A stretch of 64,000 nucleotides of DNA from Isochrysis galbana (taxonomy: Eukaryota > Haptophyta > Isochrysidales > Isochrysidaceae), in assembly GCA_018136815.1 (NCBI GenBank), contig CM030939.1, forward strand, positions 2,969,419-3,033,418, read 5' to 3'. The notes beneath the pieces are model-generated. The model was not told the DNA's origin and did no database searches. It saw only the letters and a list, made by a program, of their open reading frames with translations. The position numbers were made by a program, and so were the translations under genes. Below are positions 29,101 to 40,329 of the stretch, piece by piece. Each line of letters starts with the position of its first letter. Position 1 is the stretch's first letter.

Positions 29101-32100
29101 CTGTAGAATCACGATAAACGTAGGCAAGGACCTGAAGGAGCCGGTCCAAGAGGTGAGCCCCGGGTAGTATCGCGACGGAAGGCATGGGCTTATGGTAGGG
29201 CAGTACGGAAGGTCCGGTCCAGTGGATAGATATGTGCGGCGATGCGTTTTGGACCGGACTGCAGACATGGTGCATCGGCAAGGGTAGGGGGAACGTGAAT
29301 GATCGACGCTCACCCCGCCTCCCTTGTGCGTGCGGTGCAGTAGCTCGGCCAGCTCGCCGACCGCACGTTCTCGTGCCGGCCCATCGTCGCGATGCAGAGC
29401 GCGTGACAGCTCCTCACACAGCGACGCGAGCCGACGGGCCTCCGCCGAGCCGCCGCCGCCGCCGCGTCCCAGGCGGCTGCGAATACCGGCATAACCGCCG
29501 TACCCACCGTTTGCAGTAGCGCTGGTGCCGCCCGTGCTTCCTGTAGCGCGTGCGCCTTTGGAAGAATCCGCTGCGTCCATCACGAGTGGAGCGGCAAACT
29601 GGGTGCCGCCCTCGGTGTGCGTGCCATAGGCCTGCTGAACGACCGAGGGCTGCCCGACGAGGAGCATTACACCTGAGCAGCGACCGATGATCTTACCGTT
29701 GAGGTACAAATCTTCCGAGAAGGGAAGAGGGATCTGCGGCGGCGAGATGGCAGGTTGTGTGAGCACGATGAGCAAGCGATAGTGGAGCTGCCGAAATCTT
29801 TGCGCACGACGGCGGCCTCAGGATAGGTGGATAAGCATCGGAGGGGGCAAAAATAGCGCTCAAGGTGTTGCTGACCCTTTCCCCGCAAGGTGGACTGGAG
29901 TGTGCAAGGCGGTAGGAGCGCATCTTGCGATGCAGAGAGCAAAGAAGGCCTAGCGATGACTTGCCGCCAGCCATCTTACCGGAGCTTGCTCGCTTCCTGA
30001 CCGGGGCTTGGCTAGGCCGGCCCTCGCCTCGTTGGAAGTCGCACTATCCCTCTGCCTCGAGACAGTCGCGGCGGAGAATCTGTCCGGAGCATCCAGATCA
30101 GGCGGGCTCGGCGAGACGCCCGCCATTTCAGTACTGCTCAGGTCGAGAAGCGACTCGTCATTGTGCACCAGGCGGTGTGCACGTCGACGGCGTCGCAGGT
30201 CCGCCGATTCGGGCAGCTGCGAGAAAACTTTCTCCATGACGAGCCAAGACTGGCGCATGGCGGCGGGTAGCGGGCGGACACAAGGGGGACGTGAATTAGG
30301 CTCGAGAAGGTCGTAGAATGGCACTGCCACAGCGAGTGGACGCCGCCGCGCGCAGTGTGCACGTGCATGGACAATGACGTGTGGCCCAGGATATGTGGCA
30401 TTCTCACCTTGGCGATATTGCTCGAGTCGAATGCGGCCACAGCGTCTCCGGCCGTGGAGCCGAGGGGAGCCTCTAAGCGCCACTTTTGAGTCGCGGAGCC
30501 GCCCGCCGTGAAGGGGGCGCTGCTGTTGCTGCCGCAAGGGCTGTCCGGCTGGACGGAACTTGGCAGGCTAATGCGGCGCCTGCCTGTGATCATGGCTGAA
30601 GGAGAGCTCGGTGCTATAGATGCCGGCGAGCTGGGAGCGGTACTCGAGGGGGATGGATCAGCCGACGTGGGCGCGGCGACACTGATTCCGGCCGGTGCTG
30701 CGGCGGCCACCGTCACGGCGGTGCCCGCAGCTGCGCCGATAGCCGCCGCGCCCGCCGCTGCTGCCGCCACCGTGGTGGCGGCCGGTGCAGTGCCTGTAGC
30801 CTCTCGCACGTGCGCAGTGGAGGGGGGAACTGCAGCAGGAGAGGAAGGCGGCGCGGGCGGCCTCGAAACAGCACTGGAGAGCGAGGGCCGCGGCCGCATC
30901 GCCATGGGAGACAGCCGGGGCGAGGATGACTGCCTCGAAAGGTGGTGCTGGATACTCGGTGACGTATGGGCCGAGGAAGCGTGCACTCCTTTTGGGCGCA
31001 CCGCGGACAACCTGTCGGCCCGGTGCCAGGCTAGTTGGACCCTGAGCGCACCGTGACGGAGCTCCCAAAAGGCACCCGAGTGCACAATCGGCGGAAGCTC
31101 ATCCACGGCCACCGGGTCCTCCACAATAGTTGGGGCGCTCTCGGTGGAGTTGTTCGAGGATCGCGTGTCTACAGGTGTGCAGGTGTGCAGATGTAGGCCA
31201 GCAGGACTAGATGCACGAGCAGCAACGGCTCCTCGCGCTTGGCTTGCGACAAAGCCCTCGCCGGGTGTGTCGGCGGGTGTGCACGCAGCGGCAGGAGCGA
31301 GCGAGAGGGAGGTGGCGGCATAGTGGGCCGCCTGCTCCGCAGCGGTCGCCTCTACTGACCGCCACGAAAGCTCGACACCGCCGCGCGAGGGCAGCACGAG
31401 GCGTGTGGTGGGCGAGCGCCATCTGCGAGCAGGGAGAGCGAGGGCATACGCAAAAACGAATGAACACAAGCCGCACGGAGTTTGACCGTTGCAGTACGCG
31501 CGGCGCGGCGGCACGTACATGGCCTCTCGCGAGTCGCCGGAGCTGGAGCCCGAGGTGAAGGTGTAGGAGAGCCCGAAGATGATAGGCGAGCCGCCACCTG
31601 CCGCCACGGAGAAACGTGAACGACACGCGCTGCGTGCATGCCACTGGCGCGAGGCGGCAGGGCGCACTTACGGGCTGGCATGTGGCCGGGAGTGCCGTGG
31701 TGAGTTGATGGATTCGAATCATCCGCCGGTGATTGGTGATGGCTGATTGGGTGCGCGTCGCCCCGCCAAGATATGGCGCTCTAAACGGTCTCCGAGGGGC
31801 TGCGCGCTCACCGTCGAGTGAAAGTGCCTCAAAGGCCTCTGGTGCCAACTTGATGTTGATGTGGGAGATGCACAACGTCCATTCGCGCTGCTCCGACACA
31901 CGGCATTGAAAAGCGATGCGCCCTCCGGTCGGCTCGCCTCGAGGGGTAAGCAACCTACGCACAGGGAAGGAGCTCGCGCGGCTCGCGCCAGGAGCGGAAG
32001 CCGCAGTCCAGGGCAACGCGCGGCGGCGGCGGTGCGTTCTCTGCGCTCGGCCAAGCTGGCGTGTGATAGGGAACGGCTTGCCTGTGGTCGTTGGGCGCTG

Positions 32101-33441
32101 GGCCGCACACCATGGCCTCTAGCGGCAAGGCGATGCGGCCTGCCTCTCGACCACCGATGCGCACAATTAGCCGTAGACGCTCGCGTTCGAGTTTGGCGAG
32201 AGTCGCGGAGTCCTGGCGCGGGGTCGGCGGGAGGGTCCGGTACACGCATGAGGCTGAAGCCGATCCTTGCCACCAGGTTGATGGCGTTCCACACCTATGC
32301 GGGAACACCCCACCGCTCTAAGTCCAAGAGCCGCGAGACGCACCTCGAAGCGGAAGACGCCGTCGAAGGTGATTGCGTTGCCCCCGGTCGAGTCGGACGA
32401 GATAGCCGTGGCCCTGCCGGCGCCTTCTTGCATGCCTCCACCAAGTCCCCACAGGTGCCCCGTCCCGAAGAAGCTGTGCGGTTGATTTGCGCTGCCCCAC
32501 GAGTGCGCTTGATGCCCCTGGCCGAAGTACCCCTGCTGACCGACGCCGTGGTGCCCATGCGTTCCACCTCCACCATGGGCCCCGTGTAGTCCTCCTGCCG
32601 GATGCGCGTGGTTCCCGCCCCCGTGGCCAATGGATCCTAGGCCGTGCGGCGACTTGAATCCAGCGTTGAAGCCGTGGAAGGAGCCGGGCAGCGAGCCGCT
32701 CGAGCTGTGGAGCGAGCTGCCCGACGAGCTGAGCGGGCCGTAATGCGCGTGCGGTGAGCCGATCGGACAGATCTGGGCCGGCTTCGCGGCCGGATAGGCG
32801 CGGAAGACGCGAGCACGCTCGCCGCGGCCCCAGCGAACCTCGACGTACGGTGGTGGAGCCTGTGTGCGAGGAGGGGGGTGCGAAAGGCGTGAAAGGACAA
32901 TGGTGCTCTCAGCCGGCCGACTACAAAAGAGAGGCGCGAAGGTGGTGGGGAGGGGGAGGGGGGAGGGGCCAACTAGCCTCGCCGTGCCACGTTCTCTCGC
33001 GTCTCAGTTTGCTCAGCGCACCTCAACTCGCCAAAAGAGCTTGATGGGCAGGTCGGTCAGCGCCTTCCACAGCCCCTGCTCCGGCGCGCGGACGTTGCGC
33101 ACGGTTAGCTGCGATATTGTCACCTGCAGCAGCAAGCTGTCCGGCGTGGGCGAGAGCCTAGCCCGCGGCCGGCCCGGCCTCTCGACGAGCGCCCTTCCCG
33201 AGCGGCGGAGCGTGCCCACAGCGGCGGCAGCGCGCGCGGCGATGCCCACGGCTCGCAGTCCGCTAGGACGCTCGCCGATAGCAACGAGGTAGGCTCGCAG
33301 CAGCCGGCGCTGGTGCCTGTGCAGTAGCTTCTGCAGGCCGTAGAGCAGCAGTAGGACGAGCACCAGCCGGTAGCGCCTGCGCGGCACACTGCGAGAGGCG
33401 AGAAGGATAGCCGCGACTGCTGCAACTGTCCTGCCGAGCAT
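26160..33441 (-). CDS. large membrane-anchored multi-exon protein, unrecognised
   Basis: The first exon (33441-33022) encodes an N-terminal hydrophobic anchor (VAAVAAILLASRSV, YRLVLVLLLLYGL), then VTISQLTVRNVRAP. Exon 2 (32859-32344) follows in phase with APPPYVEVRWGRGER, a Gly/His-rich linker and ITFDGVFRFE. These strands and later GSPIIFGLSYTFTSGSSS (about 31.6 kb) suggest a C2-like beta domain. A long Ala/Ser/Pro-rich segment follows (31.2-30.4 kb), then alpha-helical segments: RQSWLVMEKVFSQLPESADL, LLQVLAYVYRDSTDL, LDLWELLLRSLEEGALRFDA, AYDLLRLLLRRAELS, LLKACEFLYRHFDLLPDHQA, ALYIQLTQ. The last exon (26333-26160) joins in phase at ALYIQLTQ/VRQGIQRELQLW and ends GKGIIEVP. Two genes are possible, and most internal splice sites (26.9-32.3 kb) are not fixed. 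No enzyme motif seen; a lipid- or trafficking-related scaffold is conceivable. Confidence 0.5.
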
Positions 33442-33449
33442 CGGGTGCC

Positions 33450-34190
33450 TGCTGGCAGGGTAGAGAGGGGGGGGGGGAAAGCACAGACGGGAGCGGGCGA
33501 GGGGCTAGGGAATGGGGTGCTTGGCGAGGCAGAGGCGGGGGGGAGATAGATGGAGGGAAGGAGGGAGGCGGAGGGAGAGGGAGATGGAGACGGAGACTGA
33601 GGGAGGGAGGCTGAGGGAGGGAGGGGGGAGAAAGAGATGGCGGGTGTGGGCAGGCGCCACTCACAACAGAGAGAGGGGAGGAGGAAAGGGTGGGGGAGAG
33701 GGAGGAGGAGGAAGTGGGGAAGGAAAGGGGGTGGGGTGGGTGGGCAAGAAGCGGAGAGAGGAGGGAGGGAGGGAGGGAGGGAGAGGGAGGGAGGGAGAGG
33801 GAGGGAGAGACAGGCGGGAGGCGCCGGCCGTCCGGTGCGCAAGGGTGGGGGCAGTCGTGTACAAAGTAAACCACCGCGCGCCTCCTCGTCGTCGGGCCTG
33901 GCGCGCGCGCGGGGGGGGCGGGGGCGGGGGCGGGGGCGGGGGGGAGGGGGAGGGGGGAGGGGGCGGGAGAGGGGGGGAGGGGGGAGGGGGGGGCGGCCGG
34001 CGGCTTGACCCCCTCCCCCCTCCCCCGCCCCCTTTCCCTTCCTCTCCCCGCTTCTTGCCCCCCCCCCCGCCCCCTTCTCCTTCCTCCCCTCTCCTATCCC
34101 TCCCTCTCCTTCCCCCCCGCCCCCGCCCCCCCCCCCCCCCCCGCCCGCCCCCCGGGCCCGACGAGGGCGCGCGCGGTGGCCCACTCGTCT
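33450..34190. repeat. G-run/C-run palindrome in a divergent intergenic region
   Basis: Between the minus-strand gene at 33441 and the plus-strand gene at 34630. Purine-rich DNA (33450-33830) leads to near-pure G runs (33911-33999) that switch abruptly to C runs (34010-34150). The outer arms CCACCGCGCGC...CTCGTCGTCGGGCC (33871-33899) and its approximate reverse complement at 34151-34179 make a palindrome of about 309 bp. Both strands can form quadruplexes and the whole can form a cruciform. Confidence 0.8.
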
Positions 34191-34269
34191 ACTTCACCCG
34201 TTGTTCTACTAAAATACTCTTGAAAGGGTCGCTGCCCAGCCTTTGTGCGGAGAGGGAGGGTAACGCCTC

Positions 34270-34281
34270 TCCCACGTTGAG

Positions 34282-34330
<49 letters not shown>

Positions 34331-34629
34331 GGGGGGAGAGGCTCTCTCCCTGATATATCATCTGTTCCGGCAAGAGGAGAAAGACCGCTCGCAGCAGGGG
34401 AGGGAGGGGGGGGAGAGGAGAGAGTGAGCGTCGGCGGCGTGGACCGACCTCTCTCTCCTCTGAGGCTGCGGGGCTTCCCCTTCCAAACATCTCGAGGATC
34501 GGCCTCGAATACGTTAAGAAACGTGGAGGCGAGGGTGGCGCGCAGGTCGGGAGGGAGGGAGAGGGGGAGAGAAAGAGAGAGAGGGAGGGGGAGAGAGAGA
34601 GGGAGAGGGAGAGAGAGAGAGAGAGAGAG
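34270..34629 (+). repeat. GA-rich tracts before the CFAP73-like gene
   Basis: GAGAGA runs at 34280-34340 and 34554-34629; the second ends directly at the proposed start codon. The intervening 200 bp is not coding. Confidence 0.85.
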
Positions 34630-37307
34630 ATGGCGGCGCTCACTGGCTCTGGCTTCGTCACCGCACCGCCGGGCGTGGCGGTGTCCGACGAGGATCTGCC
34701 GCCGTCCTCGCAGTCCACGCTGCTCCTTCAGAAGAAGAAGGACATGGCGGAGGTGCGCAGGGAGCCGCCGAGGGAGAGGGTGGAGACGGGGAGGGCCTTG
34801 GGTGGGGGGGGGGGGGGAGGGCCTCGGACGGTGGGGAAGGCCTCGGATGGGGGGAGTGCCTCGGGTGGGGGAGAGAAGAGAAGGATGGAGGGATGGAGGG
34901 ATAGGAGGGATAGGAAGGTGTGCGGGGGAGAGGATGGGGAGGGGAAAGGAGGAGGAGGAAGAGGAGGGGAGGGAGAGGATGGGGGGAAGCGGCAGGGGGC
35001 ACGGGAGGGGGGGAGGGGGGCGGGGGGGAGGAAGAGGAGGGGGGGGGGGGGGGGCAGGAGAAGAGCAGAGGAGACGCATCAGCACAGGAGACGCACCCCG
35101 TGAGTGGCGGGCTAGCGCCTAGCTGTGAGAAAGGGAAGGGGGGAGGTGAGTGTGAGAGGAAGAGCAAGCCAACGTGCTCGGGTGGCTCCTTGGATGTGCC
35201 GGTGGTGGACCGCATCTGACTCAAGCGGGAGTGGGTGGGGTGGAGCGGGGGGCAGCGCACCGTCCTCAAGGGCATGCCACGTGCTTCACCACTGCTTCGA
35301 CAGCAGCATTTGCCACAAAGAGCGAACTGCGCCCCTACTGAGCCCCTACTTTCTTTGGCTCGTAGGTGCAGCTCGAGCTCGAGCGTAAGAAGGAGCAATT
35401 CCGGCAGAGGATGCAACGGTGCCAGGAGAAGGAGGTTGAGCTGGCGGCAAAGCAGGAGGCAATCAAGGAGCAGGTATGCAACGGGACATAGGCCTCAGGC
35501 ATGCATCGCGGTGCCAAAAATAGATGCACGTGCCACTCCCTCTGCGCAGGTGAGCAAGTTTGACAAATTCTTGCATGACAACGACGCCAAGCGTGTACGC
35601 GCGAATCGCAAGGCGATTGAGGAGGTGAAGCTGCGAGAGATTAAGGAGATCGAGCGGCTGGCGCTCGTGGCAGAGCTCAAGCGGCAGCAGGCACGAAAAG
35701 ACGAGCTGCTGGCAGAGCTCGCCCGGCTGCAGGTGCAAAAGCTCGTCGGGCGGCGGAATATTGCTGCGTTGGCCGCGAGATAACAAGTCTCCCATGCGAT
35801 GTCTTGCTCGGACGCTCCACGACATGCCATCGGATCCGTCTGGTGTATTTGCGGCGATGCCTAATGCCTAGAGCACAGCTGAACGCCATGTTGCAAATGC
35901 TGCCCTTTCACAGAAATTCGAGACCTTCTTGGAGAAGGCGTGCGAGCGACACTCGGACTACTTCGAGGACATTGAGGCCATCCTCAAGGTAAAACGCGCC
36001 AGACACCTCCTCTTCCTTCCTCGACCGCGCTCCATCGCCCACATGTTGCAGTGTTGGTGCCGACGCTCACCTTGTGGCACTATGCTTGCACCCCCTTGGA
36101 ACCTGTAAGTGCAAGACCTCGAATCTCATGCCCAGCCCCCCCCCCTTCCCCCGTTAACGGCAGAGGCACCACACCCTGGAGGCGACGCACAGTGACTTGC
36201 ACACGCAAATCCTCGCCTCCGAAGAGCAGACCATCCAGCTTCGCGAGGCTTTGAACGAGCTTGTGAAGCGGACTCAGGTACGCCAAGTGTGCCAGGTGTA
36301 CGCACACGATATGAGGGCTTGTTTGGCGCATTCCAAAGGCCGGACGAGTTGGTGGGGCCTGAAAGGGTACCGCGCAGAACGACTGCATATTGTGGCTAGA
36401 TAGTGTGAGCCTGGGGAAAGCGAGATGTAGCTCTTTTTCCGGCGTAGTGGCATTGCTGACTTTCCTGCCGTCACCTGCGGGATGCAGACTGAGAGCCTGG
36501 TGAATAATTCGCACATCGCGGCGCAGCAAACCACGCTCGACGAGCTTCGCCGTTCGCTGCAAGATCGAGAAACTGACCTTGCCAAACATGACGCTGGGGC
36601 CATGGATCGGTGAGAGAGTGCTCCCGACTGCTGAGGTCGGTATCCAGTTGGATGGTTGACTCCACGCGAGTGAGAGGCACTGCTGCGAAAAACTGTGTGC
36701 GTGTTTGGGTCGGTGCGTTCCCTCATTGCTCGTCCCGTCTTTGTCGAACTGCGCAGACAATCGCGCACTCGAGACAACCAGCTTGCTGAGCGCCATACTC
36801 CCTACCCTCCTGCATGACAGGATGCGCATGCTGGGCGAGGTCGCGATGGCGATCCACAACATTTATGGGCGTGCATTTGCTCAACGACGGGCAAGAGCTT
36901 CGTCTTCCGGCGTTGCTTTGGATGACGAGCAGAGCCTCCTCGCCTCTTTGGATGCGGTCAAGGATAGAATTTGCGACCTCCAGTCCATTGTGCGGATGCT
37001 CGAGCGCAACGCCGCAGCACGCGCCGCTGAGGCGGCAGCGGTGGCAACGGGCAGCGGCACACTCGGCGAGGCTAGCACACGGGGCGCATCAATTAGTGAG
37101 CGGGGTGAGGGAGTCAGGGGCGACCGCCCCCCTGGAGCGTCGATAGCAGCGTCGCGGCGTTACGTGAGCACTGCGGCGGCGTCTCGAGGGCCTGCTTCGC
37201 GCGCCCAATCGATGGGAGCTAGCTCGCTGAGAGGCGGTTCCATGACATCCGTCAGCAGTATTCGAGGAGGCTCCACACGAGGCGGTGACCTACCTCCCCT
37301 CCGGTGA
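34630..37307 (+). CDS. CFAP73/CCDC42-like ciliary coiled-coil protein
   Basis: Seven exons in consistent phase: 34630-34752, 35366-35473, 35550-35732, 35914-35988, 36164-36277, 36488-36609, 36782-37307, for 416 residues. The N-terminal 280 residues are an almost continuous coiled coil (TLLLQKKKDMAEVQLELERK, RQRMQRCQEKEVELAAKQEA, VSKFDKFLHDNDAKRVRANR, KFETFLEKACERHSDYFEDI). The LLLQKK..M opening, KF.KFL.DND.KR and RH.TL..TH.DL are the signature of the DUF4200 family (CCDC42, CFAP73/MIA2), which bind axonemal microtubules and, in Chlamydomonas, modify inner dynein arm I1. The C-terminal 110 residues are Ser/Gly/Arg-rich and longer than usual. This implies the organism builds motile flagella. 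CCDC42 and CFAP73 cannot be told apart by eye. Confidence 0.8.
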
Positions 37308-37724
37308 AGCTGGGCTGGAGGCGACGGATGGAGCCTTGATATTCAGGTATGTGTGCCGGGCATGAGCGAAACGTTGGTCGTATGTGGGCGTCGGGGCGGC
37401 CAATTAGGATAAACTTAAAACTTTAGTATAATTATCACGACCGGAGGGGCGTGTTTACCGCCCACAGGGAGTCCCGTGCGTAGCACCATTTTTCGCTTTT
37501 GCTTCTTTTTCTTTAGGGTGCAAGAACCGGGTCTGTCTGTCCGAATATCGCCAGGGGGGCACCGTTCCCCCGCGCGGAAGCGGGGCCTCCCGATGCTTCC
37601 CCCCACGCGGAATACAATACATATGAGAAAAAGTAAAAAGACGCCAGTCGCTGTGCTGCTCTGCGCTGCGCGCTGGCCACTCCTTGCCCCACCCTCCACC
37701 CCCTCCTGGCCCTTGGCCCTGCCC

Positions 37725-38336
37725 ATGGACCCCACCGCGCATGACAATGCCGCTCTGCGTGAGCTGGCCGTCGCGCGAGTGCGGCAGTTCCGGAGCGATC
37801 GCCGCCTGCGCGGCCGCCCGCCCGCGCCCGAGCCCATGATGGCCGCCCTTGCGTTCACCCAGTCCGCCCTACGCCTGCCCCAGCACCGTGACCGCCTCCT
37901 GCAGCTGCTCCACAGGTGGCAGTGTGGTGAGGCGGAGCTGGCGCAGGCAGAGGCCTATGCGGCATGGGAGGAGGGCCGGCGGCGCAGCAGCGATTTGTTG
38001 CGCAGCGTGGGCGGCAGTGCATCGTATTCAGGGGGCGCAGAGCCATCGCGCCTCGCTCGACACGCTAAGGTGCGATCGCTGTGCCCCACTAGCTCCAGCC
38101 CTGTTTGATGCCCCAGCCTTGTGCCTCGCGCTCCTCGTAGCTGACACCTAACCATCTTGTTCTGCATTTCGCAGGCATCCCCGCGGCAGCCACATCGCCA
38201 CCAAGAAGCACAACATGATCTCGGACTCGGGGCAACGTCTACTTCCTGTCGAAGTCGAAGTTCCAGCAACCCCGGAAACCCCCTCGCAGGAATCGCCGAA
38301 AGCGCGAGCCACGAGGCAGCGCGACGTGAGGCGTAG
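37725..38336 (+). CDS. small two-exon hypothetical protein
   Basis: Exon 1 37725-38069 and exon 2 38175-38336 (GT-AG, phase 0) give 168 residues. It opens MDPTAHDNAALRELAVARVR and has amphipathic helices (MMAALAFTQSALRLP, RDRLLQLLHRWQCGEAELAQ) and a Ser-rich tail. An in-frame ATG at 37623 would add 34 residues (MRKSKKTPVAVLLCAARWPL), a possible but weak signal sequence. I recognise no family. It follows the CFAP73-like gene by 420 bp on the same strand. Confidence 0.45.
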
Positions 38337-38339
38337 GCT

Positions 38340-40320
38340 CAATACGGGTGCGTCTTTCAGGATCCGTGTAAATGGTCGACATTGTGCTCATATGTTTGTT
38401 GTTTGTTGCCGAGACCCCCCGGGGACAATATAAGATAGTTCAGAAGGCGTTTTACGTTTGTCTGCCACAGGAACACCCAGCAACAGGTCTACCCCAGCCC
38501 GCCCCTTGCGCTTGGCCCGTCGTAGTGCACGCGGCCCCCCCCCGATACCAAAGACAAAGGAATGAAGGGGGTAATGTAAAGGGAGTGAGTGTTCTGGGGT
38601 ATAGGCGATGGCGTGAATCGTTACCGTGAGTGCGTGGTCTTTATAGCTAGCGGTAGTAGCCTGAATCTTCAGATGTTTTTTTTTCTCACCCCTTCCGCAG
38701 CTCTCCTCCCTCCCCTCTCTCCATTCCCTGATTTTCCCGGGGCGTAAATCGTGTAATTAAGTTGATCCTTTCGAAGATTTTCGCTACGTTCGGGCACTCT
38801 CCCATGTGCACGGATGATTCTTCCGCCACTCCGCACATGCGGCATGTACTCTCTCTATCCGCGAATCTATATTGTATGTGCCTATACGCCTATGGGTTAT
38901 GTGTTTGAAATGGAGATGTACGTCTCTGCTTGTGACCATGGACGAAAAAAAAACTTCTTAATATTCTCGCCGAGCGAGGCGAATTGGCCGCGAGGCCGGT
39001 GAAGGGGGCAGACCCAAGTGGGAGTGACCCAATGGGGCCATGGGAGGGGCCATAGACCCCTCCACACAAGCCCCCCACTCCTTGCTCCATCGCTGCAGCC
39101 ATGCGGCTGAGCGAGGAGGGGAGGGTTTTCGGGTGCAGCGGCTCAACGAGCGCGCGCAGACACGACGAGCGGGCGCGATCCACTGGGATGGGCCTGGAGG
39201 GGCCCATCCCATCCCTTGCAGCAGCTGCAGGCGACAATGATGAAGTTCATGCAAGGTATGATGCAAATGGCGCAGCGTTCTCACGACAAGTAAGTGGAGA
39301 GTGATGCACCAGAACCTTGGTGTGTGCCACAGCAGCAACCCATACGCAATATCCTTTTTTAGTGATATTACCGGTAGGGGTGCGGGGGTGGGGGTGTTAT
39401 AGGGTGTCAGCATGGCAAGTCGTTTCTCACCTACGGGAATCGAAGCTGCTGGCAGCCTATGACATTCGCCCAACACCTCAAAAAAAAACAATGCGTGGGG
39501 GTGTTGTGGGGTGTCAGCATGGCAAGTCGTTTCTCCCCTCTGGGAATGGAAGCTGCCGTCAGCCTAGGACACTCCGTCCACCTCAGAGAAACAAGCTCCC
39601 TGAGGTGCAGGTCACACCCTCTTCTATTTTGGTTTTTGGCTCCTTGTAGTGCTGGCACGCATGGGTCCTGGGGGGGGGGGGGGCGATCCCGACCGCACTT
39701 CCCCTCCTTACGCCGTTGCTGTGAAGAAGGTCTGAGTGGCTGAGTGGCTGGAACTTGCATGGCGTGAGTGAGCAAGGGGGCACAGGTGCAGGTGCGAGCA
39801 CACAGCTGTTGTCTTTTGTGTGATAGGCCGCGGTAGTCGCGGCGGTGCGTACAGCTCTTGCTCTTACCTACCTATTTTTAGCCGGTCTGTCTTTCTGCGC
39901 ACTGGGGACTGGGGGGGCCAATCCTGACCACACATCCCCTCCTTACCCTTACCCACTTGCCTTGAAGAAGGAAGAAGGTGTGAGTGGGTGGATGTTGCCG
40001 TGTGCGAGTAAGCTAGAGGGGGCATTATGGGTCCAGGTGTGTGCATAGGTTTGTCTGATAGGCCGCGGCAGTTGCTGCAGTGCCCTTAGCTTTCAACGTC
40101 AACGTGCTTTTGGCCCGTCGATCGTCCGTCCGTCGATTCGGATTCGGGGTTTGGGAGGGGAGGGGGGGGGGGGGGGGACACACCGTGCACACTTGCAGAT
40201 GTTTTGGTGCCCTCCTGCATTGAGCATTGAGTTTACACGTAGGCATGTAAGGACACCACCACTTTGCATGAGCGCATACTTGTATCATTTATGCATTAGC
40301 TTGACGCACACAAGGGGGTG
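38340..40320. repeat. intergenic region with two tandem duplications
   Basis: A unit of about 107 bp is duplicated at 39385-39490 and 39492-39600 (both contain GGGTGTCAGCATGGCAAGTC). A larger unit is duplicated with more divergence at 39668-39855 and 39905-40085 (TGATAGGCCGCGG, ACTTCCCCTCCTTACGCC versus CATCCCCTCCTTACCC). An A-run followed by CTTCTTAATATTCTCGCC at 38945-38970 matches the family F 3' end on the minus strand. No convincing gene. Confidence 0.7.
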
Positions 40321-40329
40321 AACACGGTC

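Noticed and set aside
33512-35122. 536-residue plus-strand frame across the G/C palindrome
   Set aside because: It is composed of Gly/Arg/Glu from purine runs; the true coding start of the CFAP73-like gene lies within it in a different frame at 34630.
36052-36104. Possible extra 53-bp exon in the CFAP73-like gene (good acceptor and GTAAGT donor)
   Set aside because: Its length is not a multiple of three and it would break the conserved AILK/RHHTLEATH junction typical of the family.
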